From Chitinophagaceae bacterium (GTDB lineage: Bacteria; Bacteroidota; Bacteroidia; Chitinophagales; Chitinophagaceae), in the NCBI GenBank assembly GCA_016720745.1, contig JADKKA010000008.1, positions 1 through 42,695 on the forward strand: 42,695 bases of DNA, given 5' to 3'. The notes below the pieces were generated by a model. That model did no database searches. It was not told the origin of the DNA and was given only the letters and a program-made list of their open reading frames with translations. The position numbers and the translations under genes were made by a program. Below, one piece after another: positions 25,335 through 32,311 of the stretch (its first letter is position 1; every line of letters begins with the position of its first letter).

Positions 25335-26090
25335 ATGGAAGTACACCACCATGCACATACTGCCCGTAAGAAATGGACCCATTATTTCTGGGAATTCCTG
25401 ATGCTGTTCCTTGCAGTATTCTGTGGATTTCTGGCAGAGAATCAACGGGAACATTTTGTAGAACATCAGCGGGAAAAAAAATACGCTGCTTCTTTACTGG
25501 AAGATCTAAAAAAAGATACCGCTGATTTGTCCGCTGATATCCCTTTTTGGAAAGACTATCTGGAAAAGATTGACACATTACGCCAGGAGATTCAAAAGCC
25601 CGCCAGCCAGAGAAATGATCTGCTTTTATACAAATGTGCCCGGTATATGCGGGCCTATGAAAACTTTGCTTACCATGACAGAACAATTGTTCAATTAAAA
25701 AATTCCGGAAATTTCCGGCTGATACGTAATACCCTTCTGTCTGACTCGCTGATCGACTATGAGGCATCGATCCGCAGTGTGCTTCATGACCAGGAAATGC
25801 AATCGAATGTGATATGGCAAAATCTTAATTTTTTGCAGGATCAGCTGATCAATTCTTCGCTCTATAACTATTCAAAATTTGGCAATACCAGCACATTGGA
25901 TTCGGCTGCACTAAAAAACCCCGATATCATTAAAATCAGAGAAGGAAAAGAAGAAGTCCTGTTTGAATATTTTAACCGGCTGGAATATTATAAACAGATC
26001 AATAAATACCGCTATCACACCAACATAGAATTACTGAAAATGGCTACTAACCTGATCCAAATGATCAAAAAAGAGTACCATTTTAAATAA
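25335..26090 (+). CDS. array paralogue 5: His-tailed single-pass membrane protein, unknown function
   Basis: This 251-residue paralogue starts MEVHHHAHTARKKW, with the shared helix and AENQREHFVEHQREKKY. Variable-region marks are EDLKKDT, TIVQLKNSGNFRLI and IKKEYHFK. At DNA level its opening uses more synonymous differences from the others (for example CACCACCATGCACATACTGCC) than 2, 3, 4 and 6 show among themselves. It is followed by an 8-base gap to paralogue 6. Confidence 0.8.
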   Translation: MEVHHHAHTARKKWTHYFWEFLMLFLAVFCGFLAENQREHFVEHQREKKYAASLLEDLKKDTADLSADIPFWKDYLEKIDTLRQEIQKPASQRNDLLLYKCARYMRAYENFAYHDRTIVQLKNSGNFRLIRNTLLSDSLIDYEASIRSVLHDQEMQSNVIWQNLNFLQDQLINSSLYNYSKFGNTSTLDSAALKNPDIIKIREGKEEVLFEYFNRLEYYKQINKYRYHTNIELLKMATNLIQMIKKEYHFK

Positions 26091-26098
26091 AATAAATT

Positions 26099-26884
26099 AT
26101 GGAAGTACACCACCACGCCCATACCGCCCGCAAAAAATGGACCCACTATTTCTGGGAGTTTTTGATGTTGTTCCTGGCCGTATTCTGCGGATTCCTCGCC
26201 GAGTACCAGCTGGAACATAAAATTGAAAAAGAGCGGGCCAGAAAGTATATGTATGATATGATTGAAAACCTGAAGTATGACACCACACGCTATAACCGGA
26301 ACCTGGCAGTCAATGAAGCCCGTGGCAGGCAACTGGATTCCTTCAGAGCCGAAATCAGTCTGGCGACCAAAGGGCAGATAAACGGGAACCGGCTCTATGA
26401 ATTATGGTTGAAATGTGGCAACATGAATACTGTTGTATTCAACAGGGCCGCGATCACACAATTAAAAAATTCCGGAAGTTTTCGTCTGATCAAAAATGAT
26501 GCGCTGGCCTCATCCATCAGTGATTATTATGAACGTAAAATCTCTGCCTGTGAGGAACAGGAGGAAAAACTAAGAAGATCCAATGAACGATTCAGCATCT
26601 CCAGTGCCCGTTTTTTTTACTACGAACCTTTCGATCAGTTACTTTCAAAAGAAACCACTTTTAGTGAATTAACAACGGATTTCACGCTGCGTCAGAATGA
26701 AAATATATTTAGTAATCAGGCCCTGACCCTGTTAAACAGTAATCCTGCAGACCTGAAACTGTTCTACAATGACGTCGCCATGAAGGAATATACCATGAAA
26801 GTGTACAATGCTTTTTTACGCTGGTCAAGGGAAGCTGCGATTACATTGATGCAGGAAATAAAGAATGAATACCATTTTAAGTAA
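26099..26884 (+). CDS. array paralogue 6: His-tailed single-pass membrane protein, unknown function
   Basis: This 261-residue paralogue, the longest of the set, starts MEVHHHAHTARKKW and has the AEYQLEHKIEKERARKY junction. Variable-region marks are ENLKYDT, AITQLKNSGSFRLI, a Glu/Arg-rich predicted coiled segment (ISACEEQEEKLRRSNERF) and the terminal IKNEYHFK. It is followed by a 56-base AT-rich gap, the largest in the array. Confidence 0.8.
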   Translation: MEVHHHAHTARKKWTHYFWEFLMLFLAVFCGFLAEYQLEHKIEKERARKYMYDMIENLKYDTTRYNRNLAVNEARGRQLDSFRAEISLATKGQINGNRLYELWLKCGNMNTVVFNRAAITQLKNSGSFRLIKNDALASSISDYYERKISACEEQEEKLRRSNERFSISSARFFYYEPFDQLLSKETTFSELTTDFTLRQNENIFSNQALTLLNSNPADLKLFYNDVAMKEYTMKVYNAFLRWSREAAITLMQEIKNEYHFK

Positions 26885-26940
26885 ATCCGTTTACTAAAAG
26901 GAATTTAAAATTCATCATTTATCATTCAAAATATCTATAG

Positions 26941-27711
26941 ATGGAAGTACACGCACACAGTCATACCGCCCGCAAAAAATGGACCCATTATTTCTGGGAA
27001 TTTCTGATGTTATTCCTCGCTGTCTCACTGGGATTTTATGCCGAAAATACCCGGGAAACCATTCTTCATAAAAAAGAAGTGAAGACACAGCTGAACTCTA
27101 TGTTATCCGATCTTCAGTCAGATATTATTCTTTTTGATTCCGTAACAGACCGCAATAGTTTTGGTGCGAAGATGGCTGACTCCCTGGTGGAGTTATTACA
27201 TTCGGATATTACCAATACCACCGAGGTTTATTATACCGCCCGGATTGTTACAGCCAATCTTGGCTATTACTATACCAATTCAAAGTCATTTGAACAGTTG
27301 AAGGCTGCCGGATTACTCCGCTATATAAAAAATAAGTCCTTGCTGGATAGTATCGGCACCTATTATGCCTCCTTTCAGTGGCTGAACAATCAAATTGATC
27401 TGCTGCGTTTGAAGATGGATGAAGTTCACAAAGACAATGCCCTGTTGTTTGACAGCTATGTTTTTCAGCAAATGCTGAATAACTTAAAAATTATCGCTGC
27501 AAATGGTGCGGGTGGGCAGCGCACTAATATCAGCAAACCATTGGTAAAACCCACCCTTCTTTCCAACGAGGCAAAAGACATCAACACCGTCTCCCTGAAC
27601 TATCATTATTATTCCACTACTTTGAAGTTTTATACCCGGAATGCGATTGCCCTTGAAGGCAAGGCAAAGGCCCTTATCGAAATGATTAAGAAAGAGTACA
27701 AACTTGATTAA
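26941..27711 (+). CDS. array paralogue 7: His-tailed single-pass membrane protein, unknown function
   Basis: This last and most diverged membrane segment is in a 256-residue protein. It starts MEVHAHSHTARKKW, then the helix reads FLMLFLAVSLGFYAENTRET, losing the Cys found in the other six. Variable-region marks are SDLQSDI, SFEQLKAAGLLRYI (Ala replacing Ser in the SG motif), LLFDSYVFQQML and IKKEYKLD. The AENTRE junction resembles that of ordinary DUF6090-like proteins more than the other copies do. It is followed by the repeat-filled gap to 28197. Confidence 0.8.
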   Translation: MEVHAHSHTARKKWTHYFWEFLMLFLAVSLGFYAENTRETILHKKEVKTQLNSMLSDLQSDIILFDSVTDRNSFGAKMADSLVELLHSDITNTTEVYYTARIVTANLGYYYTNSKSFEQLKAAGLLRYIKNKSLLDSIGTYYASFQWLNNQIDLLRLKMDEVHKDNALLFDSYVFQQMLNNLKIIAANGAGGQRTNISKPLVKPTLLSNEAKDINTVSLNYHYYSTTLKFYTRNAIALEGKAKALIEMIKKEYKLD

Positions 27712-27773
27712 AAATAAATTGAGGGGAATACATGCACACGCTATCACAAAGAAATACCGCCGGAACATTCGGT

Positions 27774-27824
27774 AGCCTCGGGTTCATCTTGTAACAACGG
27801 GTTTCAACCCGTTGCAGGTAAAAA
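27774..27824. repeat. Direct repeat copy A (AGCCTCGG...ACCCGTTGC)
   Basis: A 51-base unit of AGCCTCGGGTTCATCTTGTA followed by the palindrome AACGGGTTTCAACCCGTT. It is repeated with three or so changes at 28051-28101. Confidence 0.8.
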
Positions 27825-27853
27825 TGAGAAGAAAGGCCCATTTGAAATGCGCC

Positions 27854-27927
27854 GTGCCGATGGCGCTCTGTCTTTACACCGGACTAAAGTCCGGTGTTAC
27901 AAAATAAAAACCGAGCCGATGGCTCTG
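27854..27927. repeat. Right flanking direct repeat of the seven-gene array
   Basis: A 74-base copy of the repeat at 22166-22238, same orientation, with differences mainly in the loop of the first palindrome (CTAAAG in place of CTAGG) and in the GCGC stretch. It begins 142 bases after the last array gene. Confidence 0.85.
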
Positions 27928-28050
27928 CCTTATGACAAACTAAGAAAGTAAGCTTTTTGAATGTACAGGCTCATATGTAGCCGAAAGAATCATCCGCATG
28001 GCGGACATTTTTCCGGTATATTTCTATCCTGTGCAGCAACGCAGAGGCTT

Positions 28051-28101
28051 AGCCTCGGGTTCATCTTGTAACAACGGATTTCAATCCGTTGCAAGTAAAA
28101 A
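28051..28101. repeat. Direct repeat copy B (AGCCTCGG...ATCCGTTGC)
   Basis: The second copy of 27774-27824. Here the palindrome reads AACGGATTTCAATCCGTT, with compensating changes on both arms, so the hairpin is conserved while the sequence changes. Confidence 0.8.
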
Positions 28102-28196
28102 AATCGCCATCAGTCATTTATTAATGATATTTTCAAGACAGATGCCTGGATGAACATATCTTATACAACGGACCTAAGTCCTGTAAAACAAAAACC

Positions 28197-29402
28197 ATGC
28201 AGCAATCTCTCTCTCCCTCCAAACGCATCGAATCCATCGATATCATCCGCGGACTGGCTATGGTGATCATGGCGCTGGACCATGTGCGTGATTATATTCA
28301 TATCGGTGCGAATACAGATGATCCACTGAACCTGGCGACTACATCACCGGCGCTTTATTTTACCAGGTGGATCACCCATTTCTGTGCGCCCATCTTTGTC
28401 TTTCTGTCAGGCACTTCTGTGTACCTGCAAAGCCTTCGTAAAAGCAAGAAGGAACTGGGTATTTTTTTATTGAAAAGAGGACTTTGGCTGATCATTGCCG
28501 AATGGACCATTATCGCTTTTGCCTGGACTTTCAATACCAATTTCAATATCATTCCCTTCCAGGTGATCTGGGCCATCGGGATCAGTATGTTTATCCTGGG
28601 TCTGCTGGTATTGGCCAAAATCCCTTACCGCATCATATTGATCCTGGGTATACTGATCGTTGCGGGACATAACCTGCTGGATATCCCCGAATCAAAACCC
28701 GGCTTTGAGGCTGGTTTCTTGTGGGACTTTTTACACCATGGTGTATTTAAAATCTATCCTCTCAGCGGCAATAAGGTCGTGATGCTGGTGTATCCCTTTG
28801 TTGCCTGGACCGGTCTCATGATGCTGGGTTATTGTGCCGGCATTTTATTCTCTCCCCAGTTCACGGCAGCAGCCAGAAAGAAGATATTGCTGGGAACCGG
28901 ATTTGGATTGATCCTGCTCTTTGTCTTACTCCGTTTCAGTAATCTTTATGGTGACCCGGTGCCCTGGACAAAACAGGACAGCCCCTTCTATACTTTTCTT
29001 TCTTTTATCAAAGTGACTAAATATCCCCCCTCCCTGCTCTATCTCTGTATTACCATTGGTCCGGCCCTTGTATTAACCGCCCTGGTTGAATCGGTTAAGA
29101 ACCGTTTCACGAATGTGATGGTAATATTCGGCAGGACGGCTTTCTTTTATTATATCCTTCATCTTTACCTGATCCATATTGTGGCGGCTGTTTTCTTTTT
29201 TGCCAGGGGACATTCCTTTGCCGAAGCGAAAAATGTTGGGGAACGTTTTCCTTTTATGTATGTGGCCCCGGGAGAAGGAAATGGGTTGCTGGTCGTGTAT
29301 GGAGTATGGCTGGGAGTGATTGTACTGCTTTACCCGCTTTGTAAAAAATATGACCAGTATAAATCGGCGCACAAGGAAAAATGGTGGTTGAGTTACATAT
29401 AA
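28197..29402 (+). CDS. HGSNAT-like (DUF1624) membrane acyltransferase
   Basis: This 401-residue polytopic membrane protein of the heparan-alpha-glucosaminide N-acetyltransferase/DUF1624 family has the N-terminal signature RIESIDIIRGLAMVIMALDH (residues about 10-29), in which the His is the presumed acyl-transfer residue. WITHFCAPIFVFLSGTSVYL follows, and about ten helices span the protein. Bacterial members are thought to acylate surface or cell-wall sugars using a cytosolic acyl donor, but the substrate here is unknown. It is the first gene after the repeat cluster. The ATG lies only a few bases after a degenerate palindrome. Confidence 0.85.
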   Translation: MQQSLSPSKRIESIDIIRGLAMVIMALDHVRDYIHIGANTDDPLNLATTSPALYFTRWITHFCAPIFVFLSGTSVYLQSLRKSKKELGIFLLKRGLWLIIAEWTIIAFAWTFNTNFNIIPFQVIWAIGISMFILGLLVLAKIPYRIILILGILIVAGHNLLDIPESKPGFEAGFLWDFLHHGVFKIYPLSGNKVVMLVYPFVAWTGLMMLGYCAGILFSPQFTAAARKKILLGTGFGLILLFVLLRFSNLYGDPVPWTKQDSPFYTFLSFIKVTKYPPSLLYLCITIGPALVLTALVESVKNRFTNVMVIFGRTAFFYYILHLYLIHIVAAVFFFARGHSFAEAKNVGERFPFMYVAPGEGNGLLVVYGVWLGVIVLLYPLCKKYDQYKSAHKEKWWLSYI

Positions 29403-29428
29403 TGGCTGTATAAACAGGGAAATAACCG

Positions 29429-29878
29429 ATGAACAAAACAATACTGCTCTTGCCTGCCATGTTTTTTATAACATTATTGCAGGCACAGCAAAAAGCAAGT
29501 CCTCAACAGGAGGATATCCATCAAACCGTGATCAATATGTTTGATGCGTTATCTAACCGGGATTCAGCCGCATTGAAAACCCATTGCACAGCCGACATCA
29601 GCCTGTATGAGTATGGCCAGATATGGAATATGGATTCATTGATATTGAAGGCCATCACCCAAAACCAATCCACCGGTTTTAAAAGGACCAATCGTTTTGA
29701 GTTCATCCGCACCCTGATAGATAAAAAAACAGGATGGGTCACGTATCGGCTGGAGTCGGTTATCATTAAAGAAGGTATTCCGATCACCATACAATGGCTG
29801 GAAACGGTAGGGTTAGTGAAAGAAAGAAAAAAATGGAAAGTAAAACACCTGCACTCCACCCTGATTAAACGCAGTTAA
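29429..29878 (+). CDS. exported NTF2-like protein (SnoaL/DUF4440 type)
   Basis: This 149-residue protein has a signal peptide (ILLLPAMFFITLLQAQ, cleavage near residue 20) and an NTF2-like cone fold: an N-terminal helix (IHQTVINMFDALSNRDSAALK) and later strands (GWVTYRLESVIIKEG, IQWLETVGLVKER, WKVKHLHSTLI). Such proteins are ligand-binding or enzymatic, and no catalytic residues can be assigned here. It starts 26 bases after the acyltransferase and 43 bases before the S58 peptidase, so co-expression is likely. Confidence 0.75.
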   Translation: MNKTILLLPAMFFITLLQAQQKASPQQEDIHQTVINMFDALSNRDSAALKTHCTADISLYEYGQIWNMDSLILKAITQNQSTGFKRTNRFEFIRTLIDKKTGWVTYRLESVIIKEGIPITIQWLETVGLVKERKKWKVKHLHSTLIKRS

Positions 29879-29921
29879 ACACCCGCAAAAAATTACCTTT
29901 AGTAATACAATCATAAAACTC

Positions 29922-31079
29922 ATGAAAAATATACTGATCCTGTTTCTATTGGCTTCCTTCCAGCTTCCTGCCCTTGCGCAAAAGCCCCGTGCCCGTGATA
30001 TTGGTATTCCTTTTGAAGGCACACCGGGGAAATTCAATGCCATTACAGATGTAAAGGGCGTTGAAGTTGGTTACAGCACCATCATTAGTGGAACAGGCAA
30101 AAACATCAGGGGCAAGGGTCCGGTAAGAACCGGTGTCACCGCCATTTTACCAAGAGGCAGGCAAAACAATCCTGTCTATGCCAACTGGTATGCATTGAAC
30201 GGGAACGGAGAAATGACGGGCACTACCTGGATCACGGAGTCCGGTTTCCTGGAAGGGCCCATCATGATCACCAATACCAATAGTGTCGGCGTGGTAAGGG
30301 ATGCCGTATTGAAATGGTATGTAAAAAAAGGCTGGTACCAAGAGGATTTCTGGTACACTTATCCGGTAGTGGCCGAAACCTATGATGGTTTCCTGAATGA
30401 TATCTATGGCTTTCATGTAAAAGAAGAAAATGCCTGGGAAGCACTGGACAGCGCCAAAAGCGGCTTGATCAAAGAAGGAAATGTAGGTGGTGGTACGGGG
30501 ATGATGTGTCTGGGCTTTAAGGGAGGAACCGGTACGGCATCCAGGGTTTTCAAAGTAAAAGATTCAACCTATACCATTGGTGTACTGGTGCAATCCAATT
30601 TCGGCGCCAAATCCAATTTTACCATTGCCGGTGTACCGGTTGGAAAGGAATTAAAAGATACCATGAATTATGAATACAAAGCACCTCCTTCCTATCAGCC
30701 CGGCGACGGATCCATCATCGTTGTACTGGCAACAGATGCTCCCTTGCTTCCTCATCAGTTAAAAAGAATGGCCGCAAGGATTGCCCTGGGTGTTGGCAAA
30801 GTGGGTGGCCGGGGAGAGAATGGTTCCGGTGATATATTCATAGCCTTTTCAACAGCCAATCCTACCGCTTTTCAAAGAGAAAACTTTACCAGTCTTACAG
30901 AATTACCCAATGATATGATCAACCCGCTATTCAATGGTACGGTACAGGCAGTGGAAGAAGCCATCATCAATGCCATGGTCGCTGCTGAAACAATGGAGGG
31001 CATCAATGGTAATAAAGCCTATGGATTGCCGCATAAACTGGTGATGGATGTTCTGAAAAAATATAACCGCGTGAAATAA
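29922..31079 (+). CDS. P1 family (S58, DmpA-like) aminopeptidase/D-esterase, exported
   Basis: This 385-residue protein has a signal peptide ending at LALAQ (residue 20). DmpA-family Ntn-type hydrolases cut themselves before a catalytic Ser to make two subunits. The cleavage site is visible as Gly263-Ser264 in GDGSIIVVLATDAPL. Other family stretches are GVEVGYSTI, GPVRTGVTAILPRG, GNVGGGTGM and VGGRGENGSGDI. Enzymes of this family release L- or D-residues from small peptides and amides, and the precise specificity cannot be read. Upstream is the NTF2-like gene. A 34-residue ORF and a hypothetical gene follow. Confidence 0.88.
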   Translation: MKNILILFLLASFQLPALAQKPRARDIGIPFEGTPGKFNAITDVKGVEVGYSTIISGTGKNIRGKGPVRTGVTAILPRGRQNNPVYANWYALNGNGEMTGTTWITESGFLEGPIMITNTNSVGVVRDAVLKWYVKKGWYQEDFWYTYPVVAETYDGFLNDIYGFHVKEENAWEALDSAKSGLIKEGNVGGGTGMMCLGFKGGTGTASRVFKVKDSTYTIGVLVQSNFGAKSNFTIAGVPVGKELKDTMNYEYKAPPSYQPGDGSIIVVLATDAPLLPHQLKRMAARIALGVGKVGGRGENGSGDIFIAFSTANPTAFQRENFTSLTELPNDMINPLFNGTVQAVEEAIINAMVAAETMEGINGNKAYGLPHKLVMDVLKKYNRVK

Positions 31080-31123
31080 GAAGCGGCAAAATCATTTTAA
31101 TTTGCATCACAAAGCAATTGCTG

Positions 31124-31228
31124 ATGTTTGGTGAAAATCAAAACTGGACAAACAGACTGCTCCGATTCCTGTTGTACATGGTTGTTGGATTCGGTGCGGC
31201 TTTCCTGTACCGGTATCTTAAATCATAG
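31124..31228 (+). CDS. small single-pass membrane protein (34 residues)
   Basis: This short open frame starts MFGENQNWTNRLLRF and continues through LLYMVVGFGAAFLYRYLKS before a TAG. It has one hydrophobic helix (about 14-30) flanked by basic residues and fits neatly in the 186-base gap between two same-strand genes. Its length, clean ATG and membrane-protein composition make a real small gene plausible, but there is no homology evidence I can give. Function is unknown. Confidence 0.45.
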   Translation: MFGENQNWTNRLLRFLLYMVVGFGAAFLYRYLKS

Positions 31229-31265
31229 TTTTCCAATATCAGCGGATCATTTCTAATTCAACAAT

Positions 31266-31805
31266 ATGGATCAAACCACTCTCGGCATCGGCACCCGCCT
31301 CCAGCATACCCAGCATGGACCTGGCGTAATTGTAGGTATAAAATTTGCCACTTACCTGATTGCCTTTATCAATACAGGTATCAAAGAAATTGACAAGACA
31401 GATACCCAACTCGAAGAGATCATCCCTGAAAACGTATCGGTGGAAGTGGAAACTCAGAGTGAAGCAGAAAAATCACTGCTGAAGATTTTGAGAATGTGGG
31501 GCGGCATCACTGAACCGGTTCCTTTGGGTGATCGTTGGATCAAAGGAATGATGCTCCTGCAACCGGCAGATAAATCCCTAAAACCAAAAGAAATCCCCAT
31601 TGAGGATTTCTTTCACAAGATCGTGATGCTCCGCGACCGGCTTCGGGTGCTGGAACAAAATATCAACAGCAGCAAAACACTGACCGATGAGGAAAAAGTA
31701 AATATCCAGCAATATATCACCCGCTGTTATGGTTCACTCACCACTTTTAATGTGCTGTTCAGGAATAAGGAACAGAATTTTGTGGGAGAGAAGAGCGGGG
31801 AATAG
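31266..31805 (+). CDS. conserved hypothetical protein, cytoplasmic
   Basis: This 179-residue protein has no signal peptide or membrane helix. Its N-terminal 40 residues (GIGTRLQHTQHGPGVIVGIK, FINTGIKEID) look like a small beta-barrel, similar to the CarD/UvrD C-terminal or KOW-type segment seen in other Bacteroidota hypotheticals. The remainder is helical (residues 60-165) and ends NVLFRNKEQNF. I do not recognise a specific family. It may be co-transcribed with the preceding small ORF. The stop codon is followed at once by the GTTGATAAG repeat region. Confidence 0.65.
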   Translation: MDQTTLGIGTRLQHTQHGPGVIVGIKFATYLIAFINTGIKEIDKTDTQLEEIIPENVSVEVETQSEAEKSLLKILRMWGGITEPVPLGDRWIKGMMLLQPADKSLKPKEIPIEDFFHKIVMLRDRLRVLEQNINSSKTLTDEEKVNIQQYITRCYGSLTTFNVLFRNKEQNFVGEKSGE

Positions 31806-31944
31806 TGGATAGTTGAGTAGTTGATAAGTTGGAAAGTTGACAAGTTAATAAGTTGGTAAGGCGATAGGTTCCCAACTAAAGAAACAGACTTCTCCAAATC
31901 AGCACCTCAACTTATCAACCACTAAACTTCTCAACTAATCAACT
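31806..31944. repeat. GTTGATAAGTTG-type repeats forming a large inverted repeat between convergent genes
   Basis: The left half has repeated units such as AGTTGATAAGTTGG and AGTTGACAAGTTAATAAGTTGG. The right half has the complement, CAACTTATCAACCACTAAAC and TCTCAACTAATCAACTT. The two halves can pair into a long imperfect hairpin between the converging genes. It may serve as a two-way terminator. Confidence 0.65.
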
Positions 31945-32145
31945 TTTCTTCGGACAGGTATTCATTCCCACCAAAGTATACAAAGGGCAAAAGCTTACCA
32001 GGCTGGTCAGCACAAATACGCCACCCAATACTACCAGGATCAGTCCCAGGGTGCCAGTAACAGTACCACTGAAATAGAGATAAGCAAAAACGGCAGCAAT
32101 TAATATGCGGATGATGCGATCCACATTTCCCATGTTCGGTTTCAT
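31939..32145 (-). CDS. DUF2892 (YgaP-type) inner-membrane protein
   Basis: This 68-residue protein has two membrane helices (about 9-28 and 33-50) and the DUF2892 pattern: MGNVDRIIRILIA at the start and SFCPLYTLVGMNTC at the end. The two Cys in the tail (CPLY and NTCPKK) are usual. It is often found next to rhodanese or Crp/Fnr genes; here the Crp/Fnr gene lies just upstream on the same strand. No enzymatic role is known. Confidence 0.85.
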   Translation of the reverse strand: MKPNMGNVDRIIRILIAAVFAYLYFSGTVTGTLGLILVVLGGVFVLTSLVSFCPLYTLVGMNTCPKKS

Positions 32146-32157
32146 GTTCTGTAAGTT

Positions 32158-32244
32158 TTATGATTTAAAAATGAGTACCAGTGCGGTAACCAGGCCTAAA
32201 CAAAGCAGGCAAACAATCGCCAGTTTCAGCCATTTACCTTTCAT
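32158..32244 (-). CDS. small single-pass membrane protein (28 residues)
   Basis: This short frame from the ATG at 32242-32244 to the TAA at 32158-32160 begins MKGKWLKLAIVCLLCLGLVT and ends LIFKS. It has a basic N-terminus and one helix, and fits between crp and DUF2892 with a 12-base gap before the latter. The layout suggests a three-gene unit, crp - small protein - DUF2892. Without homology data it remains tentative. Confidence 0.45.
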   Translation of the reverse strand: MKGKWLKLAIVCLLCLGLVTALVLIFKS

Positions 32245-32311
32245 GGTACCGTTTTGATGAAGTAAAGCTAAGTGGATGCGCCGACGCTGTCCGGTGACTG
32301 CAGTCACCAGT

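Larger units (their letters stand above)
27712..28196. other. Non-coding repeat cluster downstream of the array (485 bases)
   Basis: No convincing gene is present on either strand. The interval is filled with palindromic units: AACGGGTTTCAACCCGTT, ACCGGACTAAAGTCCGGT, GAGCCGATGGCTC, GAGGCTTAGCCTCGG, GCGCC...GGCGC and a degenerate ACGGACCTAAGTCCTGT shortly before 28197. Two longer direct repeats and the right flanking repeat of the array lie inside it. Confidence 0.75.

Noticed and set aside
22267..27711. CRISPR array or toxin-immunity cassette
   Set aside because: The repeated units are full protein-coding genes of about 750 bases and not short spaced repeats. No toxin domain, nuclease motif or cognate small immunity ORF is visible.
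27712..28196. Remnant of an eighth array gene
   Set aside because: No MEVH start, membrane-helix or QLxxSG coding trace could be found in any frame. The interval consists of palindromic repeats.
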